This document shows positions 41,555 to 50,808 of a stretch of DNA of 64,000 bases, in pieces. Each line of letters begins with the position of its first letter. The stretch's first letter is position 1. The notes under the pieces are model-generated. The model saw nothing but the letters and a program-made list of their open reading frames with translations. It had not been told where the DNA came from and did not search any database. Origin of the DNA: Candidatus Paceibacterota bacterium (lineage in GTDB: Bacteria; Verrucomicrobiota; Verrucomicrobiia; Limisphaerales; UBA8199); NCBI GenBank assembly GCA_035452965.1, contig DAOTCE010000001.1:372001-436000 (forward strand), in the 5' to 3' direction. A program made the translations under genes and the position numbers.

Positions 41555-43654
41555 ATGAAAGCACTTATTGACTGGGCAAAGGCCGGGCGGAGATTCGTCT
41601 CGGTTGCCGGGGCGACGTCCCTGCTCGCGGTAGGCAACATGCACTTCCCGACAGTTTGCAGCGCTGCGAACCCGCCGACCAGCGTGCGGGTTGTTCCGGT
41701 GCCGGCGGCGGCCTCGGCGGGTCTTTTGTACACCGGGAACCGGGAGCCGCTGATGCCCAGCCCGCTGATCAAGCTGCCGATCGGCAGCATCAAGCCGCGC
41801 GGCTGGCTGCGGCATCAGCTCGAACTCGAGGCCAAAGGGATGACGGGGCGGCTGGAGGAGATTTCGAAGTGGTGCAAGTTCGAGGGCAATGCATGGGCGG
41901 ACCCGCAGGGTCAGGGCCACAGCGGCTGGGAAGAGCTGCCGTATTGGCTCAAGGGCTATGGGGACCTGGGCTATGTGCTGGGCGACCCGGCCATCACGAA
42001 GAACGCGCGGAGGTGGGTTGATGCGGTGTTGGCCAGCCAGGAAGCCGACGGCTGGTTCGGGCCGCGCGCCAACAAGACCGGGCTCAAGGGCAAGCCGGAC
42101 CTTTGGCCGCACATGGTCATGTGCAACGTGCTGCAGTCGTTCTACGAATTCAGCGGCGACGAGCGGGTGCTGCCGTTCCTGACGAAGTATTTCCTGTGGC
42201 TCAACACGCAGCCCAGCGAGAACTTCGGCGCCGGCTACTGGCCCAAGATCCGTTTCGGGGACAACCTCGAGACGATTTACTGGCTGTACAACCGCACGGG
42301 CGAGCCCTGGCTGCTGGACCTGGCCCGGCGCATCCACGAGAACATGCAGGATTGGACCAGCGGGGTGCACGACTGGCACAACGTGAACGTGGCGCAGGGT
42401 TTTCGCGCGCCGGGCATTTACTATATGCAGGCGAAGGAGGAGCGGTTCCTGCGCGCCGCCGAGAACAACTACGCGACGGTCATGGACCTTTACGGGCAGT
42501 TCCCGGGCGGGGGGTTTGCCGGGGACGAGAATTGCCGCCCCGGCTACACGGACCCGCGGCAGGGGTTTGAGACGTGCGGCATTGTCGAGTTCATGCACAG
42601 TTTTGCGATGCTCACGAAGATATCGGGGAACCCGCTCTGGGCCGACCGCTGCGAGTACATCGCGTTTAACTCGATGCCGGCGGCGCTGACGCCCGATTGG
42701 AAGGGGCTGCACTACCTGACCTGCCCGAACCAGATTCAGCTCGACAAAGAGAACAAGGCCCCGGGAGTGCAGAACAAGGGAACGATGTTTTCCTACAGCC
42801 CGTTTGAGCGGTATCGCTGCTGCCAGCACAACGTGTCGCACGGCTGGCCTTATTACGCCGAGGAGCTTTGGCTGGCGACCGGCGATCGCGGGCTATGCGC
42901 CGCCCTTTACGCCGCCAGCGAGGTGAGCGCCAAGGTCGGACCCGGCGCCAGCGTGAAGATTGTCGAGGAGACGGATTATCCGTTTGGCGACACGATCGCG
43001 CTGAAGCTCTCGACCATGCAGAGCGTGAAGTTCCCCCTGTATCTGCGCATTCCCCAGTGGTGCGAGAACGCATCGGTGAAGATCAATGGCCGGTCGGTCA
43101 AGTGTGCGGCCAAGCCTCTGTCCTACGTGGTGCTGGAACGCGAGTGGCGGGACGGGGATGTGGTCAGTGTTCGTCTGCCGATGGAGGTGTCGGTGCGGAA
43201 GTGGGAGAAGAACCAAAATGCGGTGTCGGTGGACCGCGGCCCGTTGACCTTTTCGCTGAAGATAGGCGAACGGTGGCAGCGCTGCGGGGGCACCGAGGCC
43301 TGGCCGGAATGGGAGGTTTTTCCAACCACACGCTGGAATTACGGCTTGGTGCTCAACGAGAAGAATCCGGCAAAGTCGTTCAAGCTGGTGAATTGGAAGG
43401 AACGCGCGGTGCCGGCCCAGCCGTTCACGCCGGACACGGCGCCCATTGAGCTGCAGGCACAAGCCAGGCGGATTCCCGCCTGGAAACAGGACCCACTCGG
43501 CCTGGTGGGCAAGTTGCAGCCCAGCCCGGTGAAGTCAGTGGAACCCGTTGATACCATAACGCTGATTCCGATGGGCGCTGCCCGATTGCGCATCACCGCC
43601 TTTCCGGTGATCGGATCGGACCAGAACGCACGGGAGTGGAAGCCTGCGGAATAG
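41555..43654 (+). CDS. Secreted GH127 (DUF1680) glycosidase, beta-L-arabinofuranosidase-like
   Basis: 699 residues from the ATG at 41555. Signal region ~1-37 (FVSVAGATSLLAVGNMHFPT ... AANPP). An (alpha/alpha)6 barrel carries the GH127 catalytic/metal set: Glu325 (AGDENC), Glu339 and Cys341 (GFETCGIVEFMHS), Cys422-Cys423 (YRCCQHNVSHGWP). In HypBA1 the corresponding residues are E322, E338, C340, C417 and C418, binding zinc with a Cys nucleophile. Spacing here agrees closely. A C-terminal beta-sandwich follows. Likely releases beta-L-arabinofuranose or a related acid sugar. First gene of a four-gene operon. Confidence 0.92.
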   Translation: MKALIDWAKAGRRFVSVAGATSLLAVGNMHFPTVCSAANPPTSVRVVPVPAAASAGLLYTGNREPLMPSPLIKLPIGSIKPRGWLRHQLELEAKGMTGRLEEISKWCKFEGNAWADPQGQGHSGWEELPYWLKGYGDLGYVLGDPAITKNARRWVDAVLASQEADGWFGPRANKTGLKGKPDLWPHMVMCNVLQSFYEFSGDERVLPFLTKYFLWLNTQPSENFGAGYWPKIRFGDNLETIYWLYNRTGEPWLLDLARRIHENMQDWTSGVHDWHNVNVAQGFRAPGIYYMQAKEERFLRAAENNYATVMDLYGQFPGGGFAGDENCRPGYTDPRQGFETCGIVEFMHSFAMLTKISGNPLWADRCEYIAFNSMPAALTPDWKGLHYLTCPNQIQLDKENKAPGVQNKGTMFSYSPFERYRCCQHNVSHGWPYYAEELWLATGDRGLCAALYAASEVSAKVGPGASVKIVEETDYPFGDTIALKLSTMQSVKFPLYLRIPQWCENASVKINGRSVKCAAKPLSYVVLEREWRDGDVVSVRLPMEVSVRKWEKNQNAVSVDRGPLTFSLKIGERWQRCGGTEAWPEWEVFPTTRWNYGLVLNEKNPAKSFKLVNWKERAVPAQPFTPDTAPIELQAQARRIPAWKQDPLGLVGKLQPSPVKSVEPVDTITLIPMGAARLRITAFPVIGSDQNAREWKPAE

Positions 43655-43679
43655 AAACAGGAATGAAGAACAATCAACT

Positions 43680-45962
43680 ATGAACCAGATCCCTATGCAT
43701 CACAATATCCTACGCAATGTCCAGGGCATGCTTGCGCTTCTGCTTTTTGTGCCGCTGGCCGGCGGCGCGTCGTGGCAGCCGGCAGCAGGGCCGTTGAAGA
43801 CGCGCTGGGCCAAGGACGTTTCTCCACGCAACGCCCATCCCGAGTATCCGCGCCCGCAAATGGTGCGCAACGATTGGCTCAACCTCAACGGCCTCTGGGA
43901 CCTGGCGATCACGAGCAAGGACGCTGCGCGCGCCACGTTCGACACTCAGATTCTGGTGCCCTTCCCGGTGGAGTCGGCGCTGTCTGGGGTGATGCGGCCG
44001 GTCAGCGAGAACGAGCGCATGTGGTATCGCCGCACCTTCAAGGTGCCCGGCAAGTGGCAGGGCCGGCGTGTCCTCCTTCATTTTGGCGCAGTGGATTTCG
44101 AGGCCACCGTCCTGGTCAATGGCAAGGAGGTGGGCCGGCACCGAGGCGGCTACGACGCGTTCAGCTTCGAGATTACCGACGCCCTCAAGCCGTCCGGCGA
44201 GAACGAGCTGATCGTGATGGTCTGGGACCCGACGGATGCCGGAACGCAGCCCCGCGGCAAACAAGTGCGCAAGCCGCATGGGATCTGGTACACGCCCACG
44301 AGCGGCATTTGGCAGACGGTTTGGCTGGAGCCGGTCGGCACTGCCTTCATCACCGATCTGAAGATCACGCCGGATGTGGACAACGAAGCGGTGACCGTCC
44401 AGCCCGTCACCACTCCCGCGCTGGGCGTGTGCACGGTCGAGGCGACGATTCGGGACGGGGCCAAGGTGGTATACAAGGCCTGGGTGACGGCAGGGGGAAG
44501 GATCAAGATGCCGGTCAAGAACGCCCGGCTTTGGTCGCCGGAAGACCCGCATCTGTACAGCCTTAGCCTTCGGCTGCAGCTCGGGGGTCGCACCATTGAC
44601 AAGGTTGAAAGTTACTTTGGCATGCGCAAGATTTCGCTGGGGAAGGACGACAAAGGTTTCACGCGCCTGATGCTCAACAACAAGCCCTACTTCCAGTTTG
44701 GCCCGCTGGACCAGGGATTCTGGCCCGACGGCCTTTACACCGCGCCCACCGATGAGGCCCTGCGTTACGACATCGAGATGACCAGGAAACTGGGGTTCAA
44801 CATGGCGCGCAAGCACGTCAAGGTTGAGCCGGATCGGTGGTATTACTGGTGCGACAAGCTCGGCCTGCTGGTCTGGCAGGACATGCCCAGCGGCGACAAG
44901 TACATCGGGCACAACGATCCGGACATTGCGCGGACGCCGGAATCAGCCAGGCAGTTTGAGCAGGAGCTCACGGCGCTGGTCAAGGGGCTTGGCAACCATC
45001 CCTGCATCGTCATCTGGGTCCCGTATAACGAAGGCTGGGGGCAGTGGGACACCGCCCGGATCGTTGAGATGGTCAAGGGACTCGACCCGACCCGGCTCGT
45101 GATCAACACGAGCGGCTGGGCCGACCGCGGCGTCGGGGATATCAACGACATGCACAAATACCCCGGCCCGGGGTCGCCCGAGCCGGAGACGAAACGGGCG
45201 GTGGTGCTGGGGGAATTCGGCGGCCTGGGCCTGCCGGTGCGCGGCCATACCTGGCAAAACGAGAAGAACTGGGGCTACCGGAGCTTCACCAACGAGGAGA
45301 CGCTGACCTCTGCCTACATTGACCTCATCGCCAAGCTGTTCCCGCTCATTGACGAGAAAGGACTGTCCGCCGCTGTTTACACCCAGACCACGGATGTCGA
45401 GATTGAAGTCAACGGCCTGATGACCTACGACCGAGCGCGGGTAAAGATGGACGTGAAGCAACTGGCCGCCGTCAATCGCGGCAAGCTCCCACCGCGGCCG
45501 CGGGTGACGGAGGTCGTGCCAACCGCGCTGACAGACCGGGTGACGTGGCGTTACACCCTGGAAAAGCCCGCGGATGACTGGACCAAGCCGGGATTCAACG
45601 CCAGCGCGTGGAGGGAAGGGCGGGCAGGATTCGGCACCCGGGGGACGCCGGGCGCGGTGGTGCGGACGGAGTGGAACACCAGCGACATTTGGCTGCGCCG
45701 CGAAGCCACCATCCCGGCAGGCAAGACGGAGGATCTGCGCCTGCTCATTCACCACGACGAGGATGCCGAGGTGTACATCAACGGTGTCCTGGCCGCGAGT
45801 GTGCCGGGTTTCATCGCGGATTACGAGCGGACGGCGATCTCCCCGGCCGCCAAGGCGGCGCTGAAGCCCGGCAGCAATGTAATCGCCGTGCACTGCCGTC
45901 AAACCGGCGGCGGCCAATACATTGACGTGGGCATTGTGAAGGTCGAAGCCCCCCAAAAGTAG
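43680..45962 (+). CDS. Secreted GH2-family glycosidase
   Basis: 760 residues. Signal peptide ~1-30 (MLALLLFVPLAGGASW). Jelly-roll sugar-binding domain (NLNGLWDLAIT; MWYRRTFKVPGKWQGRRVLL, HFGAVDF), immunoglobulin-like domain, then a TIM barrel with acid/base Glu451 in VPYNEGWGQWD and nucleophile Glu512 in VVLGEFGGLGLP. A last ~140-residue beta domain (LRLLIHHDEDAEVYINGVLA) is an extra module often found in Verrucomicrobia and Bacteroidetes GH2 proteins. Substrate could be a galactoside, glucuronide or arabinoside. 25 bases after the GH127 stop. Confidence 0.92.
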   Translation: MNQIPMHHNILRNVQGMLALLLFVPLAGGASWQPAAGPLKTRWAKDVSPRNAHPEYPRPQMVRNDWLNLNGLWDLAITSKDAARATFDTQILVPFPVESALSGVMRPVSENERMWYRRTFKVPGKWQGRRVLLHFGAVDFEATVLVNGKEVGRHRGGYDAFSFEITDALKPSGENELIVMVWDPTDAGTQPRGKQVRKPHGIWYTPTSGIWQTVWLEPVGTAFITDLKITPDVDNEAVTVQPVTTPALGVCTVEATIRDGAKVVYKAWVTAGGRIKMPVKNARLWSPEDPHLYSLSLRLQLGGRTIDKVESYFGMRKISLGKDDKGFTRLMLNNKPYFQFGPLDQGFWPDGLYTAPTDEALRYDIEMTRKLGFNMARKHVKVEPDRWYYWCDKLGLLVWQDMPSGDKYIGHNDPDIARTPESARQFEQELTALVKGLGNHPCIVIWVPYNEGWGQWDTARIVEMVKGLDPTRLVINTSGWADRGVGDINDMHKYPGPGSPEPETKRAVVLGEFGGLGLPVRGHTWQNEKNWGYRSFTNEETLTSAYIDLIAKLFPLIDEKGLSAAVYTQTTDVEIEVNGLMTYDRARVKMDVKQLAAVNRGKLPPRPRVTEVVPTALTDRVTWRYTLEKPADDWTKPGFNASAWREGRAGFGTRGTPGAVVRTEWNTSDIWLRREATIPAGKTEDLRLLIHHDEDAEVYINGVLAASVPGFIADYERTAISPAAKAALKPGSNVIAVHCRQTGGGQYIDVGIVKVEAPQK

Positions 45963-45968
45963 CCGCAA

Positions 45969-47231
45969 TTGAAACTCACTCTTCTCCTGTTGTGCGCAGC
46001 AAGCCTGGCCGGCGCCGCGCCCAACCCTGATACCTGCTCGGTCCGCGATTTCGGGGCCAGGGGCGACGGCAAGACCGACGACACGGCAGCCTTCCAGAAG
46101 GCGTTGGACACCATGGGGCAGGCCGGCGGGGGCGTGGTCTATGCGCCGCGCGGCAATTACTTCTTCGCCGGCCACCTCAATGTGCCGAACGCAGTGACTC
46201 TGAAGGGGGTCTGGGAATCCGTGCCGTCCCACATCGGCATCCGCAACCCGGGCGCACCCAAACCTGCCGACGACGGCACGACATTCCACGTCACGGAAAA
46301 CCGCGGGAAAGAGGACGGCCCGGCCTTCATTACCCTGAATCACAACGCGACACTGAAAGGCGTTGTCATCTACTATCCCGAGCAGGACCCGGCGGAGGAG
46401 CCGAAGCCCTATCCCTGGGCCATCGCCATGCGCGGGAAGAACCCCGCCGTGCTCGCCGTCGAACTGCTCAATCCCTACAACGGCATTGACGCCAGCCACA
46501 ACGAGCGGCACCTGATCCGCGACGTTCACGGCCAGCCGCTGCGCCGCGGCATCATGGTGGATGTGATCATGGACATCGGCCGGATCGAGAACGTGCACTT
46601 CAACCCCTGGTGGAGCATGAAGCCGCGCCTCCTGCAATGGCAGCTGCAACATGGCGAAGCGTTCAGTTTCGGCCGCAGCGACTGGCAATATGTCCTCAAC
46701 ACCTTCTGTTTCGGCTACAACATCGGCTACAAGTTCATCCAGACCCGCACCGGTCTGTGCAACGGCAACTTCCTCGGCATTGGCGCGGATGACTGTTACA
46801 CCGCCCTGGTCGTCGAAAACTGCGCCCCCATGGGCCTCCTGATCTCCAACGGCGAGTTTGTCTCCTTCCACGGCCCCGACCCCACCATGGTCCGCGTCGA
46901 AGCCGGTAACTCGGGCAGCGTCCGCTTCGTGAACTGCGCCTACTGGGGGCCGTGCAATCAGATCGCGAAGGTCGCCGGCAAAGGCACGGTTGGATTCAGC
47001 GATTGCACCTTTGTCGAGTGGGATCGCGGCAACGAAGGCCGGCACGCGCTGCAAATCGCCGGCGGCACAGTGCTCGTTCGCGGCTGTGAATTCCAGGCCG
47101 ACAAACCGCAAATCGAGTTGGGCGAAAAGCTGCGGCGCGCGGTGATCTCGGACAACATCTTCGCCGGCAAACCCCGCATCGCCAACCGCTCCAAGGCCGC
47201 GGTGAACATCAGCAACAACGCCAGCGATTGA
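45969..47231 (+). CDS. Secreted right-handed beta-helix protein (pectate-lyase-3 type)
   Basis: 420 residues. TTG start at 45969, six bases after the GH2 stop, giving a good signal peptide (KLTLLLLCAASLAGAAPN). The mature N-terminus has the polygalacturonase/pectate-lyase-3 opening VRDFGARGDGKTDDTAAFQK then ALDTMGQAGGGVVYAPRGNY. Repeating short beta turns follow (NATLKGVVIYYPEQD; NGNFLGIGADDCYTALVVEN; GTVGFSDCTFVEWD). No canonical GH28 DD/H set is evident, so the activity is unsure. Likely acts on or binds an acidic polysaccharide. Confidence 0.85.
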   Translation: MKLTLLLLCAASLAGAAPNPDTCSVRDFGARGDGKTDDTAAFQKALDTMGQAGGGVVYAPRGNYFFAGHLNVPNAVTLKGVWESVPSHIGIRNPGAPKPADDGTTFHVTENRGKEDGPAFITLNHNATLKGVVIYYPEQDPAEEPKPYPWAIAMRGKNPAVLAVELLNPYNGIDASHNERHLIRDVHGQPLRRGIMVDVIMDIGRIENVHFNPWWSMKPRLLQWQLQHGEAFSFGRSDWQYVLNTFCFGYNIGYKFIQTRTGLCNGNFLGIGADDCYTALVVENCAPMGLLISNGEFVSFHGPDPTMVRVEAGNSGSVRFVNCAYWGPCNQIAKVAGKGTVGFSDCTFVEWDRGNEGRHALQIAGGTVLVRGCEFQADKPQIELGEKLRRAVISDNIFAGKPRIANRSKAAVNISNNASD

Positions 47232-47249
47232 CGCTGCAGAAGCCCTCCA

Positions 47250-49373
47250 ATGAAAAACCTCCTTTGTCTGACGGCAATCCTCTTCGGCCTCTGCGCTGGC
47301 TGCTTTCGGTCAGGAACCCAAGACGGCAGCCCTGCCGCCCTGCCAAAGCCCGCCCAAGGCCTGTTTTTCGTCGCCACCAACGGGCAGGACGCCTGGTCCG
47401 GCCGTCTGTCCGCGCCGAACCGCCGCGGCACCGATGGCCCATTCGCCACGTTGTCCGCCGCGCTGAAAGCCGTCCGCGCCGCTAGGCTGCAGGCCGGCAG
47501 CCCCAGCCAAGAGCCCATGAAGATCCTTGTGGGCGAGGGCACGCATTTCCAGACCCAGCCCCTCGTGCTGACACCGGAAGATTCAGGTCTTGAGCTTGCG
47601 GCCTATCCCGGCGCGAAACCCATCCTGAGTGCCGGGCGCTCCATCACTGGCTGGCGAGAGGCCGCCATTGAAGGCAAAAAGCTGTGGACCGCGGACATCC
47701 CGGAAGTCCGCGTCGGCCAGTGGCTGTTCCGGGAGCTTTGGGTCAATGGCCAGCGGGCCACCCGCGCGCGGCATCCCAACCGCGGATACCTGCCTATTGC
47801 CGAGCTCCCCGACAAAACGAAGAGCTGGGAGAAAGGCCACAGCCGCTTCCGCTTCCGTGAGGGCGACCTCAAAGCCTGGAGCTCCCTCACCAACGCCGAG
47901 GTCCTCGCCATGACGCGCTGGGTCGAATCCCGCCTGCCGGTCGTGAGCGTGGACGAAAAGGAGCGCATCGTCACCTTCGGCAAGCGCTCCGTCTTCGAGC
48001 TTGCGCCGGGCGACCTCTACTGCGCCGAAGGGGCGTTCGAGTTTCTGGACGAGCCGGGCGAATGGTGCCTCGCCCCCGGCGCCGGCACGTTGTATTACCT
48101 GCCGCGCCCGGGTGAAACGCTGGACGCAGTCCACGCCGTCGCCCCCGTGCTGCCGCAGGTTCTGCGCTTCGAAAGCCGCCCCGAAGCCGGCCAATACGTC
48201 AAGCGCATCACGCTGCGCGGCCTCACGTTCTCGCACACCGAGTGGCATTTCCCGTCAGACCTCCACAGCGCCACAAATAAGCCCAATGCCTGGCCCCCTC
48301 CGGCAGCCGAGGTCGGCGGCTTCGCCCAGGCGGCCTATGGTGTCTCGGGCGCCGTGTACGGCGACGGCCTGCGCGGCGCCACCTTTGAAGACTGCCGTTT
48401 CGCAAACCTCGGCAACTACGGCCTTGAACTGGCCCGCGGCTGCCAGTCCAACCGCATTGCCCGGTGCGAATTCTCCGACCTCGGCGCCGGCGGGCTGAAA
48501 CTGGGCGAAACCCACCTCCGCGCCAGCTCCGCCGAGCAGAGCGGCGCCAACGAAGTCACCCACTGCCACATCCACGATGGCGGCAAGTTCTTTGCCAGCG
48601 CCGTGGGCATCTGGATCGGCCAATCGCCCGGCAACCGAATCACCCACAACCTCATCCACGACTTCTACTACACCGGCATCTCCATCGGTTGGACCTGGGG
48701 CTACGGCCCCGCCCTGGCGAGCAACAACCTTGTCGCCCTCAACCACGTCCACCACATCGGGGCCAAATCCAGCGGCGACGGCCCGATTCTCAGCGACATG
48801 GGCGGCATCTACACCCTCGGCCGGCAGCCCGGCACCACCATCCGCAGCAACCTGTGGCACGACATCGCAGCCACCCGTTACGGCGGCTGGGGCATCTACT
48901 TCGATGAAGGCACCAGCGGCATCCTGGCCGAGGACAACATCGTCTACCGCACCACCCATGGCGGGTTCCACCAGCACTACGGCCAAACCAACATCATCCG
49001 CAACAACATCTTCGCCTTCGCGCGCGACCACCAGGTGCAGCGCACCCGCCCCGAGCCGCACCGCAGCTTCAGCTTCGTAACCAACATCGTCTACTTCGAC
49101 TCCGGCCACCTCCTCGCCGGCGACTTATCCGGCGACAACTACCTCATGGATTCGAACCTCTACTTCGACGCGCGCCCGGACGCCAAGCCCGACCAGCTGC
49201 GCCTGGGCCCTTGCACCTGGCAAAAGTGGCGGGAACGCGGCCATGACCAACACTCGCTCTTAGCCGATCCGCTCTTTGTCGTCCCCGGCAAGCACGACTT
49301 CCAACTCCGGCCCGACTCCCCTGCCTTCAAGCTCGGCTTTCGCCCCATTGACCTCACAGGCGTTGGCCCCTGA
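47250..49373 (+). CDS. Beta-helix lipoprotein, GH141-like
   Basis: 707 residues. Lipobox LFGLCAGC (Cys18). The opening FVATNGQDAWSGRLSAPNRR ... GTDGPFATLSAALKAVRAAR is typical of large parallel beta-helix carbohydrate enzymes. Successive coils (GLRGATFEDCRFANLGNYGL; NRIARCEFSDLGAGGLKLGE; NRITHNLIHDFYYTGISIGW; TIRSNLWHDIAATRYGGWGI) and a C-terminal end with LLADPLFVVPGKHDFQLRPD follow. The layout and length resemble GH141 (fucosidase/xylanase). The assignment is by pattern, not by alignment. Last gene of the operon, 18 bases after the previous stop. Confidence 0.82.
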   Translation: MKNLLCLTAILFGLCAGCFRSGTQDGSPAALPKPAQGLFFVATNGQDAWSGRLSAPNRRGTDGPFATLSAALKAVRAARLQAGSPSQEPMKILVGEGTHFQTQPLVLTPEDSGLELAAYPGAKPILSAGRSITGWREAAIEGKKLWTADIPEVRVGQWLFRELWVNGQRATRARHPNRGYLPIAELPDKTKSWEKGHSRFRFREGDLKAWSSLTNAEVLAMTRWVESRLPVVSVDEKERIVTFGKRSVFELAPGDLYCAEGAFEFLDEPGEWCLAPGAGTLYYLPRPGETLDAVHAVAPVLPQVLRFESRPEAGQYVKRITLRGLTFSHTEWHFPSDLHSATNKPNAWPPPAAEVGGFAQAAYGVSGAVYGDGLRGATFEDCRFANLGNYGLELARGCQSNRIARCEFSDLGAGGLKLGETHLRASSAEQSGANEVTHCHIHDGGKFFASAVGIWIGQSPGNRITHNLIHDFYYTGISIGWTWGYGPALASNNLVALNHVHHIGAKSSGDGPILSDMGGIYTLGRQPGTTIRSNLWHDIAATRYGGWGIYFDEGTSGILAEDNIVYRTTHGGFHQHYGQTNIIRNNIFAFARDHQVQRTRPEPHRSFSFVTNIVYFDSGHLLAGDLSGDNYLMDSNLYFDARPDAKPDQLRLGPCTWQKWRERGHDQHSLLADPLFVVPGKHDFQLRPDSPAFKLGFRPIDLTGVGP

Positions 49374-49566
49374 CACCTGCCTGCCGTGCCCCGCCCATCA
49401 CCCCGCAGTCACATTCAGTCCCGGAACGCGATGCTTGTTGCCTCACGGGAAAATGACACCGTAGCGATGGGTCAATTGCTGACGGAACGCCGGGATCGCA
49501 TCTCCGTAAACAATCGGACATCACTGGCCCGGCGCCGGTGAGCCAGGACGGCATCATTCCCGTACC

Positions 49567-50004
49567 ATGAGCTTTGGAGTCCATCCATTCATCCTGATTT
49601 CCGCTGTCGGTGCGATCGCAGCATTGGCTGCCATCGTCATCGCGTCCCGCGCCAAGAGTGGCCTTGTCATCGCGATGATGCTCGTGCTCGCGTTGGTGTT
49701 CATAGCGCCGGCGGGCTGCGTGTTCTTGGCGTTCCACCCGGAGTTGGTTGACGGCCGTTTTCGCACCTACAAGAGATTCTACCGCGACATCCAGGTGGGT
49801 ATGACGCGCGAACAGGTGCTCGCAGCGATGGAGCAGCGATACCCCACAAACGGGCCACGCAAGCGCCCGACGATTCTGAATGACACACCAGAGGGATTGG
49901 GATTCTTCATGAATCCCGAAACCTCACGCGAGCCGAATTGCGAGGGGATCTTTCTCACGCTTGAGGCAGGCCGCGTCACCAGGATAGAGTATTCAGCAGA
50001 CTGA
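49567..50004 (+). CDS. Small membrane protein with an SmpA/BamE-like tail
   Basis: 145 residues. Two predicted transmembrane helices (~8-30 ILISAVGAIAALAAIVIASR; ~33-55 GLVIAMMLVLALVFIAPAGC), then a soluble tail. The tail contains DIQVGMTREQVLAAMEQRYP, a pattern similar to the small BamE/OmlA-like domain (G-M-x-x-x-x-V). It ends FLTLEAGRVTRIEYSAD. Function unknown. The gene is isolated, 193 bases after the operon. Confidence 0.65.
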   Translation: MSFGVHPFILISAVGAIAALAAIVIASRAKSGLVIAMMLVLALVFIAPAGCVFLAFHPELVDGRFRTYKRFYRDIQVGMTREQVLAAMEQRYPTNGPRKRPTILNDTPEGLGFFMNPETSREPNCEGIFLTLEAGRVTRIEYSAD

Positions 50005-50112
50005 CAATGACGCCTAACCATGCGCCGCGCGACTCCGGCGGGAGCGTCGCGGTTGTGACCGTTGCGTCCCGTGCGCCGGGTCGCTGAGCTTGGGTCCTTA
50101 AACGCTTTCGAC

Positions 50113-50493
50113 ATGCCAACGCACTCGTCAGCAACAGAGGTCGGTATCTTCTTGGCCAGTTTGCCACGTCGGCAGAAGCAGATTGTTGGAGCGCTCCGGC
50201 GGCTGATTCGGCGGATTGCCCCGGAGACGACTGAGACTGTCTTGTGGGGCAGTCTGTCCTACCACCGACCCGCTTTTGGCGGTCGCATCAAAGGAGCAGT
50301 CTGTCTGATCACGCCACGCCCTGATTGCGTCCACCTTGGATTCGTCCACGGTTCAGCCATCGCCGATCCTGTCAAACTGCTGCGAGGTTCCGGCAAGGCC
50401 AAGCGGTTTGTGCCGATCTGGCGTGTTCAGGACATTGACCGACCGGCGTTGAGCAGTTTGGTCAGAGCCGCCGCAGAGTATGACCCGCGATGA
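50113..50493 (+). CDS. DUF1801 (YdhG-like) family protein
   Basis: 126 residues from the ATG at 50113. It has the family pattern: FLASLPRRQKQIVGALRRLI, PETTETVLWGSLSYHRP, KGAVCLITPRPDCVHLGFVH and SGKAKRFVPIWRVQDIDRPA. DUF1801 proteins are small alpha-beta proteins of unclear role (YdhG in Bacillus). The window has a second member at 59603 with low identity. The upstream ATG at 50062 gives an unlikely leader. Cytoplasmic. Confidence 0.82.
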   Translation: MPTHSSATEVGIFLASLPRRQKQIVGALRRLIRRIAPETTETVLWGSLSYHRPAFGGRIKGAVCLITPRPDCVHLGFVHGSAIADPVKLLRGSGKAKRFVPIWRVQDIDRPALSSLVRAAAEYDPR

Positions 50494-50808
50494 AATTGTC
50501 TAAGTGGGTGGAGCGAACGGCCGCTATGCGTTTCGGTTTTGACGTTGATGGGTTACAGACCACTGTGATTGCGGTCGCAAGCGCGCCGCCCTGGGTCCCG
50601 CAGCCCAAACAACCCTCCTTTTCCCTTCCGGTTTGGCGTGCCCCCGGCACGCCAAACCGGAAAGGAAAAGGCATTGGGTGGGGAGGTCGTTCACCCAGGG
50701 CGGCGGCCTCAGCGGCTTGCCTTGGGCTATTCTCGGGCCGCCCTCCGGGGCTCCGGAAAGCGAATCACTCCCGCAGCGCCCAGGACAGGCCGGCGCGGAG
50801 GAGCAATT
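50494..50808. other. Convergent intergenic region with a long hairpin
   Basis: 315 bases between convergent genes. It contains a 26-bp inverted repeat (50617-50642 with 50646-50671). The open frames here are by-products of the repeat. No gene supported. Confidence 0.55.
50617..50671. repeat. 26-bp inverted repeat with 3-base loop
   Basis: The left arm's inner half CGGTTTGGCGTGCC pairs with GGCACGCCAAACCG. Twenty-five of 26 pairs are perfect and one is G-T type. Flanked by pyrimidine- and purine-rich arms (CCTTTTCCCTTC / GAAAGGAAAAGG). It may be a bidirectional terminator or a miniature element. Confidence 0.75.

Noticed and set aside
44943..47111. 722-codon minus-strand open frame
   Set aside because: Antisense to the GH2 and beta-helix genes; long only because of codon GC bias, and low in protein-like motifs.
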